From the NCBI RefSeq assembly GCF_035582795.1, contig NC_134365.1, positions 73,823,635 to 73,887,634 of the forward strand: DNA of 64,000 nt. The letters run 5' to 3'. Shown here in pieces: positions 11,841-22,995 of the stretch; within the stretch, counting starts at the first letter, position 1; each line of letters starts with the position of its first letter. This DNA is from Mycteria americana. Its lineage: Eukaryota > Chordata > Aves > Ciconiiformes > Ciconiidae. The translations under genes were made by a program, and so were the position numbers. Under the pieces are notes generated by a model. That model ran no database searches, was not told the origin of the DNA, and saw only the letters and a program-made list of their open reading frames with translations.

Positions 11841-14800
11841 TCCTGGTTCTGCTCAAGACTTCTCTTGTATTTTGAAACTAATTGGCTATTGGGAGAGTAG
11901 TAGACATATCATACGTACTGACGACTCTCACTTCCCCTAAGCATCTTCCTTTGGCTACTGCCTGTCAGGGCTTTCAGGGCACCAATGGCCCTGAACCTGC
12001 CTCCCCTGGTACCCACCTCCACCTCTGCCCCTGGGCCCCATTTCAGCTCCAGCCTGCACATGCAGTCCTGATATCAGCCATTTTGGAGGCTGTGCTGAGC
12101 CCTCTCCCTTGCTCTTTCTGAATTATCATCTGGGTTTCCAGGATTGTCCTAGGGCCTGACTTCTTAACTTGCCTTTGGCTGATGGTCACTGGACTGAGGC
12201 TGAGACCAGTGGCTGTTGCTGCCTCGGCTCTGCTGGCCCTGATCAGGCGTTGGGTGTACAGCCTGCACTGGGTTGGCCCTCAGCTACCAACTTGTCCCCC
12301 ATCACAGAGCAGCCTCTGTCAGCAAGAGCCTTCGGGCTAAAGGGATCATAGACCTGACTCAGGCTGGTTGTCTCTTCTTGTACCCTGGAGCATTGCTAAC
12401 CAAGAGCTGCATGAGGCAGTTCTTCACCCAGTGCTAATCAATCTCTGGAAGAAAGAAAGTCCATAGTTGCCGTAAAAATTATGAGAGCAATTTAAAGGTG
12501 GGGCCCTTTAACAGTGATTTAGAGCGCTCATTAAAATGACCTTACTTAAGCAACATGTGGTTAATATCATCAGGAGGCTGGTTAACCAACAGCTCATCAC
12601 AGATTAATACAGTTCATTGAATTGTGGAAAGAGTAAATAAGGAAAGGATTTAGTGGAGAGCAAGCGGAGCACATTCTCACAGCTCGATGGTGACCAGGTC
12701 AGGAAACTTTCTCTCATGTCTGTTGAGTAAAGTAACTTTAAAAGGTTGTTGTACACTGTGGTAACCAGAACCCTCTCCTTGATCCCATGATGCTGGCACT
12801 TCTAAAAGAAGATGCTGAGAAATGGGGACTGGTGTAGAAAAAAAACCCTGTGAAAGAGCTATGCAGTCAGCAAAAATCTGTTTAATTCTGCAGGCAAAGG
12901 TAGACTATGTTCCAGTGCCTGGAAATCAAACAGGACAAAACTACATTAAAAATAAGATATATTTTTTTCACTAGAACAACTGTCTGTGGGATGTTATATA
13001 TTTTTCTGTCATGTGTAGTCTTTAAATCAAGACTTGACCATTCTTGTAAAAGGTCTGCTCCAGTGTAACAAGACAGACGAACAGCTTAGTGAAGCTGTCT
13101 TGTATATAACACCAGGTATTCAGTTACTTGAACCACAATATTTTTTTCAGTCCTTCTACGTCAGGTAATATCCCAGACCCTGTGAAGGTGATGGGGGTTT
13201 TCCCTGGGGATTTAACCTGAAGCATGCATGTTTTTCCTTGCTGTTACGCTATGATGCAGCACACATTTGGACTAGCTCCTACAAAGGTCTAAGTACTCTC
13301 ACCTGCCAATGACTTGCACACCTTCAATTCTGCATCTATAAGAACAACTCCAAACCAAGCTGCTGATAAAGACGGAACGCAAAGAGAAGCTGTACAGTTA
13401 GCGTTAAAGACTACCCTTTGTATTTTAAATAGAAAAATAATAGATATCATTAAAACAGCACATCCTGGTCTGCTTTTCCCCAGATAGGTACATGATGCAA
13501 ATCAGTGACAAAATTATCAATGAGTTCGTATGAAAGACAAAAGCTCCACTGAGCAATGGAAGGAACAAGTCCCAGACACTAGCTGAGATGGCGACACCAA
13601 ATCAGCTTGTCAGCATGCTTTTCCTTCTTGTTAGCTCTACAGCAACAAGCTGAAACTAGATGCACCAAAACGGGAGCACCAAGAAACCTTTTCCATTATT
13701 GTGAAGTTTTTTCACGTTCTCAGGATTCCTGTAGTAGCTTGACATTTGCTTAGCTGTACACCATCCCTTCTACTTAGTTCGTTAACTAAGAGTTAAATTT
13801 TAAAATACATTGATTTGCTTTATTTAGGGATTAGTGTCCCGAGAATAAAAAGGGCTCTAATCAAAGCTGCCTACTGCAGTTGGCCTCTGCCTGGCCGACT
13901 GCTCCCTGCTACTGCTGGCTCACCCCCTGCAAATTGGTGCCTTGGCAGCCACTTCTTCTGGTGGTAGTCTGCTGCCACCCTCTGCCTGGAGGAGTCTGCA
14001 ACCAGCTCCTGCGGTAAAGGTGATTCTTAGTGTGGCTTTCGTAAGGATTGTTTTTATTCTCAGGGGTAATCAGCAATTACTGATATCTCAGTGTTCTTAT
14101 TAAGGGGATTTTTACTATCATAATCCAATTTTTTCCCATGAGTGTAAGTCACAGTCATATGGGAGGGCTTGGATGAAAAAAAAGGATGAGATATGTCTTT
14201 TTTCAGGTGTGAGACCACAGCCTTTGATTTGACTTCAGTAGTTTCACATTTCCCATTCTGGTACTTTTGGTCAACAGTTCTGGGTTCAAGAAGTCGACTT
14301 TGAATGTGAATGGTCCACAGACAGCTTGGACAACAGCAATCTGAATATAGAAAAATTCTTCTCAGCCATACAGAAAGCAAAGTATAAAAGATATTTTAAT
14401 TCCTGAAAAGTTATAAGTTAATGGTAAATGCAGGACTAGAAAAAGATGGGGAGAAATTGCTGTGTATTCATATGTTAGGATGAGGAAACCAAAGGACTAC
14501 TGTTTCCCCTTTTACTATACGAAAAAGAAAGCAGCACTTTTTCTACAGGTTCTACTACTTCCAAATTTACATTTAGCTCCATGCCTTTTCATATTTTTAG
14601 GATCAAAAGGCAAAAAAACCCCTGGGGTAAGTCTGCTAATTCATCTGAAGACAACCTGAAAATGAAACCTTGAGATCACAAGGCTCCATTGAAAAACATT
14701 GTAAAACAAGAGGGAATACTTATCTTGACATAGTCAGAGCATAATATTGGAGCTTGTCACACACCTTTGAAGGACGAGGACACAAGTGTTTGTGTCTGCG

Positions 14801-15314
14801 TGCCCTTGGTGGAACATCAGTAACCAGAAAGATTAGCAGAAGTATGGTATGCCATCCTATAATGAAGAGCAATAGACAAGGGCCAAGATGCCTATCTTGT
14901 GACTAGAAAATGTCAATTATGGTGTAAGAAACATGCTGGAAGTAAGTGGATGGTTGATGCTTTATGCCACAACAGAACATGAAGAATACCCACCTCTGAG
15001 AAGAAGAGGCCCATATCTGTTGTAGGACCATGAATTTCGACCTCTTGTATGTAGTTAATGCAATCTGACTGTGAGGATATGCTTGACTCTTTTAGAGAAA
15101 TTGCAGGGGGTGGCAGTGTTGGGTTTTTTTAAATTCAGATCTAAATCTGATGGATGCAATCATAATGTAACACCATGGTTTTTCTCTGCAACAATGAATG
15201 AAGCCTCCCTTGACCATGTTATTGATCACTTAGTCATGGAAAACTAAAAATAGTTCTGCACAAAAAGTTACAAATAAAAGGAATCAATAAAATACCAAGA
15301 GAGGTTTACAGAAG

Positions 15315-16545
15315 ATTATGGAACAAGTTATCCTTGAAGCCATTATTAGGCACACAATGGACTGGTGATTGGGAACAGCCAGCATGGATTTACCAAGGGC
15401 AAATCAAGGCCTGACCAAGCTGGTTGCCTTCTACGATGGGGTGACTGGTGTGGGGGACAAGGGCAGAGCAGTAAATGTTGTTTACTGGGACTTTAGCAAG
15501 ACCTTTGGCAGAGTCTCCCTTATTATCCTGGTAGCCAAACAGGTGAGAGACAGTCTACCCGCTACAGCGTGGGTAGAAAACTAGAAGATCTGAAATCGTG
15601 ATCAGCAGTTCAAAGCCCAGCAGCTGGTAGCCAGTTGCTAGTGATGTTCCTCAGCAGCCAATACTGGGGCTGATAATGGTCAACAACTTCATTAATGGTT
15701 TGGAGAATAGGACTGGAAGTGCTCTCAGGAAGTTCATGTATGACACCAAACTGAGGAAAGGAGCAGTTTATGTGCTGGAGGGCAGAATGGCAGAGGAGGT
15801 TTGATGAGGATGGAGAAACGAGCTGACAGGAACTCATAAAGTTCAGCAAAGGAGAATGCAAAGCCCTGCACCTGGGATAGAACGAATCTATCCACAGAAT
15901 ATGTCAAGGGAGTCAGCTAGAGAGAAGACAACTGTGCACAAAAGGACCTTTGGGTCCTGGTGGATGGTGAGTTAAAAATCAGATGGCAGTGCACCTTTGA
16001 GCCTACAAGGCTAACTGCATATTAGGCTACAGTTATTAAAGACCAGAAGATCTGGAAAAGTGGTTCTTTCCCTCTGTTCAGTACTTGTCAGGGTGCATTT
16101 GGAATGTTTGGTTTGAGGCCCTCCAGAACAAGACAGACGTCAATAAACTGAATCAAGTTGAGTGAATGATGGATCTTACTGCTTTCTTCAGCTATCTAAT
16201 GGGTGCTTATACAGAAGACAGCACCAGACTCTTCCCTGTGCACAGGTGATGCACAGCAAGAAGACGAGAGGCAATAGACCCGAGTTGCAGCAAAGGAGAT
16301 TCTAATTATGCATACATATACATCTACGTATACAAGTTTTTTACTGTCAGAGTGGTCAGACACTGGACCAGGTGCCAAGGGAGACTGTGGAACCTCCTTC
16401 CTTGGAGATTTCCATCCAAAACTCAGCTTGATGAGACCTGAGCAACACCAACAAACTTTGAAGTCAGTCCTGCTTTTAGTGCAGAGGATTGGACCAGATG
16501 ACCTCCAGAATTTCCTTCCAGCCTAAATTACACTGTGATTCTAAG
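15315..16545 (+). mobile_element. CR1 LINE, decayed, includes reverse-transcriptase region and 3' end
   Basis: About 1.2 kb of CR1 in sense orientation. Translation near 15369 gives a degraded reverse-transcriptase stretch: LTKLVAFYDGVTGV, DKGRAVNVVYWDFSKTF. Further on, frames shift often, but CR1 landmarks remain: a gttcagcaaaggagaatgca block near 15841, cgagaggcaatagacccgag near 16267, a ttggaccagatgacctcc block near 16490 and a gtgattctaag tail. The region at 16300-16340 is replaced by an AT-rich run. It has many stops and frameshifts, so it is inactive and older than the CR1 copies in genes B and C. Confidence 0.88.
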
Positions 16546-17049
16546 ACTTTCTCTAAGCTTTTCCCTAAGATTACTTTCTTTTGGAAGGCATCCCAAACTT
16601 TGATGAAGCCAACAGTTAAGACCCATCTATTTTAGGTTTCTCAGCTAGGCATCAGTCTGTATCTTTAGTTTTCATTACTGTTATTAGATTTCTAGTTATA
16701 TTATGTGTGACATTCCAGCTTCACTTTTTGAAATAACAGTAAAGGCACAAAGTTGGATGGAATAGTTAAACAGAGGAGAGTCTGGATATCATAGAGGGAA
16801 AGAAGAATGAACATGAAAATCGCAAAATAGGAGTGGAATACAATGTTAAATAGAAAGTTGCACAGTTGATGGACAGTAACAGGAATTTCTGCCCCAGGGT
16901 AGGAGCTCCTTAGCTGAAAATCTTTGACCCTGAGTGTACCTGTTAATTGTAGATAACTAGGAACCACCCTTTAAAAGATGTTTTTCTGAAAATGCTATAT
17001 GTAATCTTAGAATATGCCAGACAAGGCTAGAGATAAGGAATAGTTAATA

Positions 17050-17545
17050 TATCAATATGTGGCCCTGGTGAGATTACAGCTGGAATGTTGTATACATTTT
17101 TAGCCATGTGCATTGATGAAATATGGATCCAGACAGAAAGCACTGTAGCCAAGGGCTCCAAGGAAGTGCTGCAGAATCAAGAGAGCCTATTTTTCAAGAA
17201 ATTATTAAGCATGATTAGCTTGTTCACCTAGTAAAACAGGTTGAAAAACTGTGCTCTCTTCATTTATGATGAAGGTTGAGTCCTAAGTATCAAATTGAGA
17301 GGAAGAGCTTTTAAAGCTAAAGGACCCTGTCAGTTCAAAACCACAATATAATTTGATCATGTCTGGAAATTAAAAGAAGATTCCCATGCATCAGAAGACC
17401 AATCTTTTGCAGTAGCCTTAGAAGTGGATGGAGTGGGAGGGAGCGCAATTCTTACTGTTCTCAAGGCAGGGCTTGGCCTTTTCACAAAAGGTGCTTTTGA
17501 GTTTGCAGACTGGATTTGTGATCTGGATTCCTTCTGCATTCTTAT
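17050..17545 (+). mobile_element. Older CR1 relic
   Basis: The order of blocks fits an old CR1 3' region: ctggtgagattacagctgga near 17066 (the conserved LVRPHLEYC codons, degraded), a ttagcttgttcacctagtaa block near 17214, agctaaaggaccctgtcag near 17315 and ctggaaattaaaagaagatt near 17361. Both ends are uncertain and no frame is open. Called from remembered block order. Confidence 0.55.
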
Positions 17546-18667
17546 TTTATAATTTTACTAATACTTGCCCTGACATATAGCTTTGGAGTGACTACCATTT
17601 TCTTGATGATGATGTCTCCTGTTCTAGGAAGCTAAAGGGAAATGTCTGGTTGAGAGTCAGAAAAGCCATGAGCAGTGCAAGGTATTGCTGCTAACAGTAT
17701 TGAAGGCAAAATTTAATTAAGATTATGCAAAGGTCAGTGTTATTAAGTAGGCCGTAATTGTCCATAGCAAGTAAACGAATGGGCGTGGTGACAGGGAAGG
17801 GCACACGAACTACAAGGAATGGCACATTTTGGTGTTACATCCAGGCAGACAGTAGTCATAGTTCACATGCTTTAAGAATGACTTCTCTTTTAACTACAAT
17901 CACTCTCAGGAATCAGGCATAATGCATAACAAGGGCACAATCAAATAGAATACTTCTCAGGAAACCAGTTCAGGTTTTGTTGAAATAGAGCTGTAATAGG
18001 TAAAGGGCTGCTCCAAAGTACATATAGCCCCAATATACTTTCACATTGGGTTTGCCTGTGCTGTTAATAGTACTGAACTATAAATCTAAACAGTATTCTA
18101 AGCACGAATGTTTCTTGAACACCTAGTTTGTTCAATAAACCCAAGGCATTGTATTTTCTCTTCCTGCAAATCCTTGGCTGACTCTAGCAGGTCTTAGCTG
18201 AATGGACTTTAGCCATAGACTATGAAAATAAAAATACATTTTAGCTATCAGTAACCAGGAACACTTCTAAAGTTGGGACACCCCATTTTTAAATGCCAGG
18301 AAGGTATGAACTATTATAATCTTGACAAGCTCAGGAAAAAAGGTGTTACACAAGAGTGTACAAAAAGAATACAGTTGCACATTTTCCACCTAATTAATTT
18401 TTGACCACTGTGGATAAACATGTATTTTGGGACCTTTAACAGAGGGCAGAACTGGGAGGAGACAAGATTAAAACTGCCTAAACCATAGTTTGTGTTAGAA
18501 GTTAATGATTCTTCTACCAAGTACCAGCACAGCCTTGCTTAAGGAGAGAATACTCTGACTTTTGAGCGTTTGTGTGGTAGTATAACTGCTGTTGTTGTGG
18601 ATACTGAACCTAGGTAGGAACCTCTTTAATATTCTTTTTGTTTGTCTTAACCTTAAAATGTTGCCAT

Positions 18668-18877
18668 TTAGTGTTTGCAGCTAATGAACGTTACCTGTGT
18701 CGTACTAGTTGCATTTCCTGGGACCAATAGCACCAGTAACATTCCTGTTGTAAATGTCAGTGCTTTAATGATGGCATCATACATTTGTAAGTGTGTCTCT
18801 GAATAGTAGGCATCATATGTCTTGAACAATGGAAGCAGCATTGAGGCCTGCACAGCACTGTGATATTCATTTTTCAT
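18668..18877 (-). other. Doubtful open frame with one hydrophobic segment, possible pseudo-exon
   Basis: A 69-codon minus-strand frame contains a segment beginning AIIKALTFTTGMLLVLLVPG that would span a membrane, preceded by PLFKTYDAYYSETHLQMYD. The general pattern (aromatic-rich run, then a hydrophobic helix ending in VP) is loosely like patched/NPC1-type proteins. A possible donor ACACAG|GTAACG lies after the TSTTQ codons, but there is no good acceptor before it and no neighbouring exon. It may be chance. Confidence 0.15.
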
Positions 18878-21800
18878 ATTAGGTTAACTTAAAAAGTCTT
18901 ATTATGATTCCTTAATGTATTTAACAATCAGTAAGACAGTTGGATTAGCACTGCAGTTAGTGTAAATCAATACAGTTCCATGAACTACTGGATGAAATGT
19001 GGCTCTTGATTTGTGATTTGTTAGTCTACTGGATGGTGGTATAGTCCTTGAGAGTGCATCTGTGGTGAGAAACAGCCCAAGGACTTACAGTGTCTTTGCT
19101 GGATTCTGAAAATTACTCAAACATTATTGTCTTTTTCTTTCATAAGGATCTACAAACCTGTGGCAAACTATTGTCTTGACCTTTGTAAACTAATTACCTA
19201 TTATTCATACTAAGGTGTTTAAATTGGTGCTCTTATTCATTACAATTTGCATATGATTAGGGGGTAGAAAACCAAGCTTGATTTTTTTAATGTTCACTAA
19301 GGAATAGATCTACCTAACAGGCACAGAGTTAGGCCATGGCCCCCATGAGGTCATACACCCTGAAGCACTGAAGAAGTCTGCGGCCATCCTTTGCAAGGCT
19401 GGCTGCTGTACTCTGGAACCATCTCGCAAGGTGCTGCATGCTTCCACGACGCTGTGAAAGCTATCAGCTCCCACCAACACAAATGATCCACCCTGATTAT
19501 TAGTCAAGACCTTTGATCTTCTCCCATTCAAAGTGTGTCTCAGAAGAGACTGTACTGAGCACAAGACCAAACGAGTTTGTCAAATGTTCCCTGGGTATGA
19601 TGCAAAAGTGAACTGGAAGAGTGTTAACTTTCATTCTCACAGTATGGCTTGAGGTTTTTTGGTGGGTTTTTTTTCCTTATGCTTGCTTTTGTGGAGAGGA
19701 CTGTTTTCTTCCCTCAGGAAGGAAGTCAAGGTGATTTTTGTTTAGGTTGATTGACTACCTAAACAACACCAATATGTTATTTGACTGATCTCGTCTTTCT
19801 GCAAATGAAGAAAGGTCATTACTACGGCAGAATGGCTTGTGCAGGCAAAGTGTAATAGTTTCAGAGAAGTCATATTAGTGAAAGGACACATTTGGTGCAG
19901 AAAGCTTCATACTTTTCCTTTCCTTGTAACCAGATCCTTGGTTTATTAAACATGGAAAAAACCCTAGTGAAATAAATCTAAAATAGCAACTGTATCAATA
20001 CTTGAAACTGTCAGGCTCAACAGCTAATGTATGTTGACATCAATTGTGAATTGACCTTTTATCTTTTTTTCTAATCTTCTTGTGTCATGGCATTTCCCCA
20101 GCCTTGATCTTTTCTATCGCCAGCAGATTTCTGTGTAGGTCAGGATCAACTGAGGATCAGAGGAGATGCTGCCAGCAGCTCCGACTGTTGATCCTTGCAC
20201 ACAGCTCTAACATTTCTCCAGCACAGCTGCATCATCTTTTTGCTTCCTTCCTCCCAGCCTAGCCTTCCCCAGCAAAAGTAGCACCACCTCCAGTAGCATC
20301 TTTGCAAAGCAACGATAAGACATGTGTCATTCACCACTGACAGGAGCTGGTCACTCCTGTTCTTGCCTGAGAGTCCTTCCCCTGGATCGTTGAAGGAGCT
20401 GAGCACTGACAGTGCTGAGCCAACTAGCTTCCACATTCTAGCTGGCTTCACACTCTTCAATGTGCATCAAGCAGCTTATGCCCCACAAAGATGCATTTTA
20501 CTTTATTTTTCTTCTCTTTCTTTATCCTTTACCTTGCATGGTACCCTATTTCTGCCTCTGGATGCCTTTTTCACTATTCGCCTCTAACTGCTTAACCTGC
20601 TTTTTGACATTTACTGCTTGCACTTTCAATCTTACTGTCCTCCCTTCTTGTGCCTTCACAGTCTTTCTCTGAAACATTTACTGGGATAGCCTGCTCATAT
20701 CTAAACTTCTTCAGTTACGTGTATGGATACCTGACTGCCTGTCTCTTTTCTCTACTCTGCCTCTTATTTCTATCTTCTTGTTTCTCTGCTTTCATTCCTT
20801 CTCTCCTTATATTGAGATTCTAAGTCATGTTGCACCTTCAAACTCTCAAAAAAGCCACTTCTTTAGTCCTGTGACCTGCAATGACATGCTACCCCAGCAT
20901 CTTATTGTAGTCCTTAACGTATCATAATAACAGGGAGAAGCTAATATCTTCAGATTACACAGGGACGGATGAATTTCAGAGGACCAGATTCTCAAAAGTA
21001 TTTGTGTACTAACTTTTCCTGAGCACTAAGAATCTCATTTCACAAGCATTTCTGTTGGTAGCTGTGCGTACTTGAAGAAACCCTTTCCTGTACTTCTTGT
21101 TCCTATCTATCCGAGGAGTCAAGTGGAAGGAAAAGCTATTTTTTTGTCCACATATGTGTTCTGACCCAGACTTACAGCACAGCCACAAAAGCAGTGGTAC
21201 TCACACGAGTCAAGAGTTTGGGAAGCAGATATGAGCAGTGGGAAAGGAAAGGAGTTGTTCAGGCCAGCATTAATACCTAAGGACATGCTCGTGAACTTAA
21301 GCCCAATAAAATCCTAAATTGTTTAAATCTCTGTTTGTGTATTTGTCTTAAACATCCTTAGGTATTAACCCTCTTCCACCTAAGTGAAGAAAAATGTTCT
21401 TCACCATCGTGCATTAGAGCAATGCCTACCCTTTAAATGCTCTCAAAAGTGTTACTCTGCCATATGGTCTGTAGCAGAGCAATTTGCAACTGCAGATGGA
21501 CTTTTTCCAGCATTGAAGAAGTTCATCCAACTTTTTTCAGCTCCATTCAAGCACGGAAAACCTCTCTTTGTGTGATTTTCCCCCTCCTCTCTCTCTTCTT
21601 CACCCTTTTCTCAAATGAGGAAACTACTGTGAAAGGTGAAATAAATCAGTTCCTGTGAGCTATGATTTCTGAGTTCTGACTTGGGGTCATTAGTTTCAAT
21701 ACTCCTATCTCCCCCGTGTGTCAAGATCTGCAGATCCGAAGAGGGTTTGTTTCAAGTGACCCATTTTTTCTGAGAAGCTCTGCAGTGGCATCTGGATCTT

Positions 21801-22554
21801 CCTTCAGAAATCTGTTCTGTTTGTAGTTGGAGTTGCACAAACGGGCAAGTGTTTTCATTCTTTAAATAAACTTTGCAAGTAGATACATAGACTTCCCTTA
21901 CAGCTTTTCACTGAAGTATTCTTTTTAATTGCTTACCCATCTCTCAGATACAGAGTTTTAACAAACTGAGAAAAGAAAAAGGTGAAGTATTGTACTAGTC
22001 ATTGCAATAAAACCAAATTCAACTTAATCATGAAACAAGGCTTTCAACAATAAAAAAATATGTTATATCAAAGGAGGGGAAAGATTTGTCATCTATGGCT
22101 ACAGGGTGTGCTCTTCCCAGGGGAACTGAGGTAGTTCTGCTGAACTGCTGAGTTGCAGATGATTTCATGCATCAGGGTATATAGACAGCACTCTGCAAAA
22201 AGAAGGGGATTAGGGATAGCCTGTATACTACTGTATGAAGAAAAAACATATAATCTCCTTAGAGGAGGTCAGGTAGCTAAAATAATCAATTCTTTTGTCA
22301 TTAAGAATTGTTTCCAACAGGCCAGTGTGAAGAAATAAGTCAGATGGCTCACTGTTACTACAGAGATCTTACCAAAAAAATGACTGAGTCCTAAGCCGTG
22401 TGGCCTGCAAATTCAGAGCTTCACTAGGACTCCCTGTGCTTCAACACTGATGCTTTGTTGACCCTTGTAGTTTATTTTTGGACACAGACTTTGTCTCTTA
22501 CTCTTTTGTGGCAATTGTCTTTTTAGCATTAAATGTCATTCTAGACCGAAAAAA

Positions 22555-22589
22555 GGGGGGGCGGGGGGGGGAGGGGGGGGGCAGTGGGG
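22555..22589 (+). repeat. G-rich tract, possible G-quadruplex
   Basis: Runs of 7, 9, 9 and 4 guanines are separated by one to four other bases, on the same strand as gene B and about 275 bp before its start codon. The sequence satisfies the usual four-run G-quadruplex pattern. Whether it is in the promoter or in a 5' intron is unknown. Confidence 0.85.
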
Positions 22590-22863
22590 AGAGTGAAGAC
22601 CATTTCACTTGAAAAGAAAGATGTCAAAACAAGATATTTCAGAATTCAAACAAATACACACTTTGAAACACCCAAGTCATTGAGCCAAATCCCTTCCAAT
22701 GAAAAGGTTCAGTTTCAACATCTCAGCATTTTCCTGTAACTACTCTTTCATCAGAAAGGTCCTTAAGCAACTCTATTTTGGCATATGTGGTTTTGTATTT
22801 ATTATTGTTTTTCTCTTGGGTTCAGATCACTCAGTAGAGAAATCAGTGGAATCAGAAAAAAAA

Positions 22864-22995
22864 ATGACAGTGGAAACCGCATCCAACAATGTCGATGACT
22901 CAAATCAGGAAGCAGAACCTGCCCAGCTTTTGAACGATGAAGCAAACAAAAATCTACCAGTCAAAAAGAAGAATTCCTGTTGCACTGGCTTGAAG
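22864..22995 (+). CDS. SLCO1B3: Gene B coding exon 1: N-terminal cytoplasmic segment
   Basis: Residues 1-44, from [20 protein letters not shown] to [11 protein letters not shown]. The ATG has A at -3. A good acceptor (TTGGGTTCAG) ends at 22825, so about 38 bp of 5' UTR share this exon and further non-coding exon(s) lie upstream. The frame stays open upstream through the intron, so the ATG choice rests on the acceptor and on family length. The donor AAG|GTTTGG is weak, but phase 0 fits exon 2. Confidence 0.82.

Larger units (their letters stand above)
7587..22863. other. Intergenic region between gene A and gene B
   Basis: About 15 kb without a convincing protein gene. It should contain the gene A 3' UTR and the promoter and non-coding 5' exon(s) of gene B, neither of which can be placed from sequence alone. 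Recognisable content is the CR1 relics at about 11440-11840, 15315-16545 and 17050-17545, a G-rich tract at 22555-22589 and one doubtful open frame at 18668-18877. Two GC-richer patches, 11940-12350 and 13870-14010, show no feature I recognise. Confidence 0.7.

Noticed and set aside
22699-22863. In-frame extension of gene B upstream of the chosen ATG, with a hydrophobic stretch
   Set aside because: It is separated from the exon by a good acceptor at 22825 and includes its pyrimidine tract, so it is intron; OATP proteins do not carry such an N-terminal hydrophobic leader.
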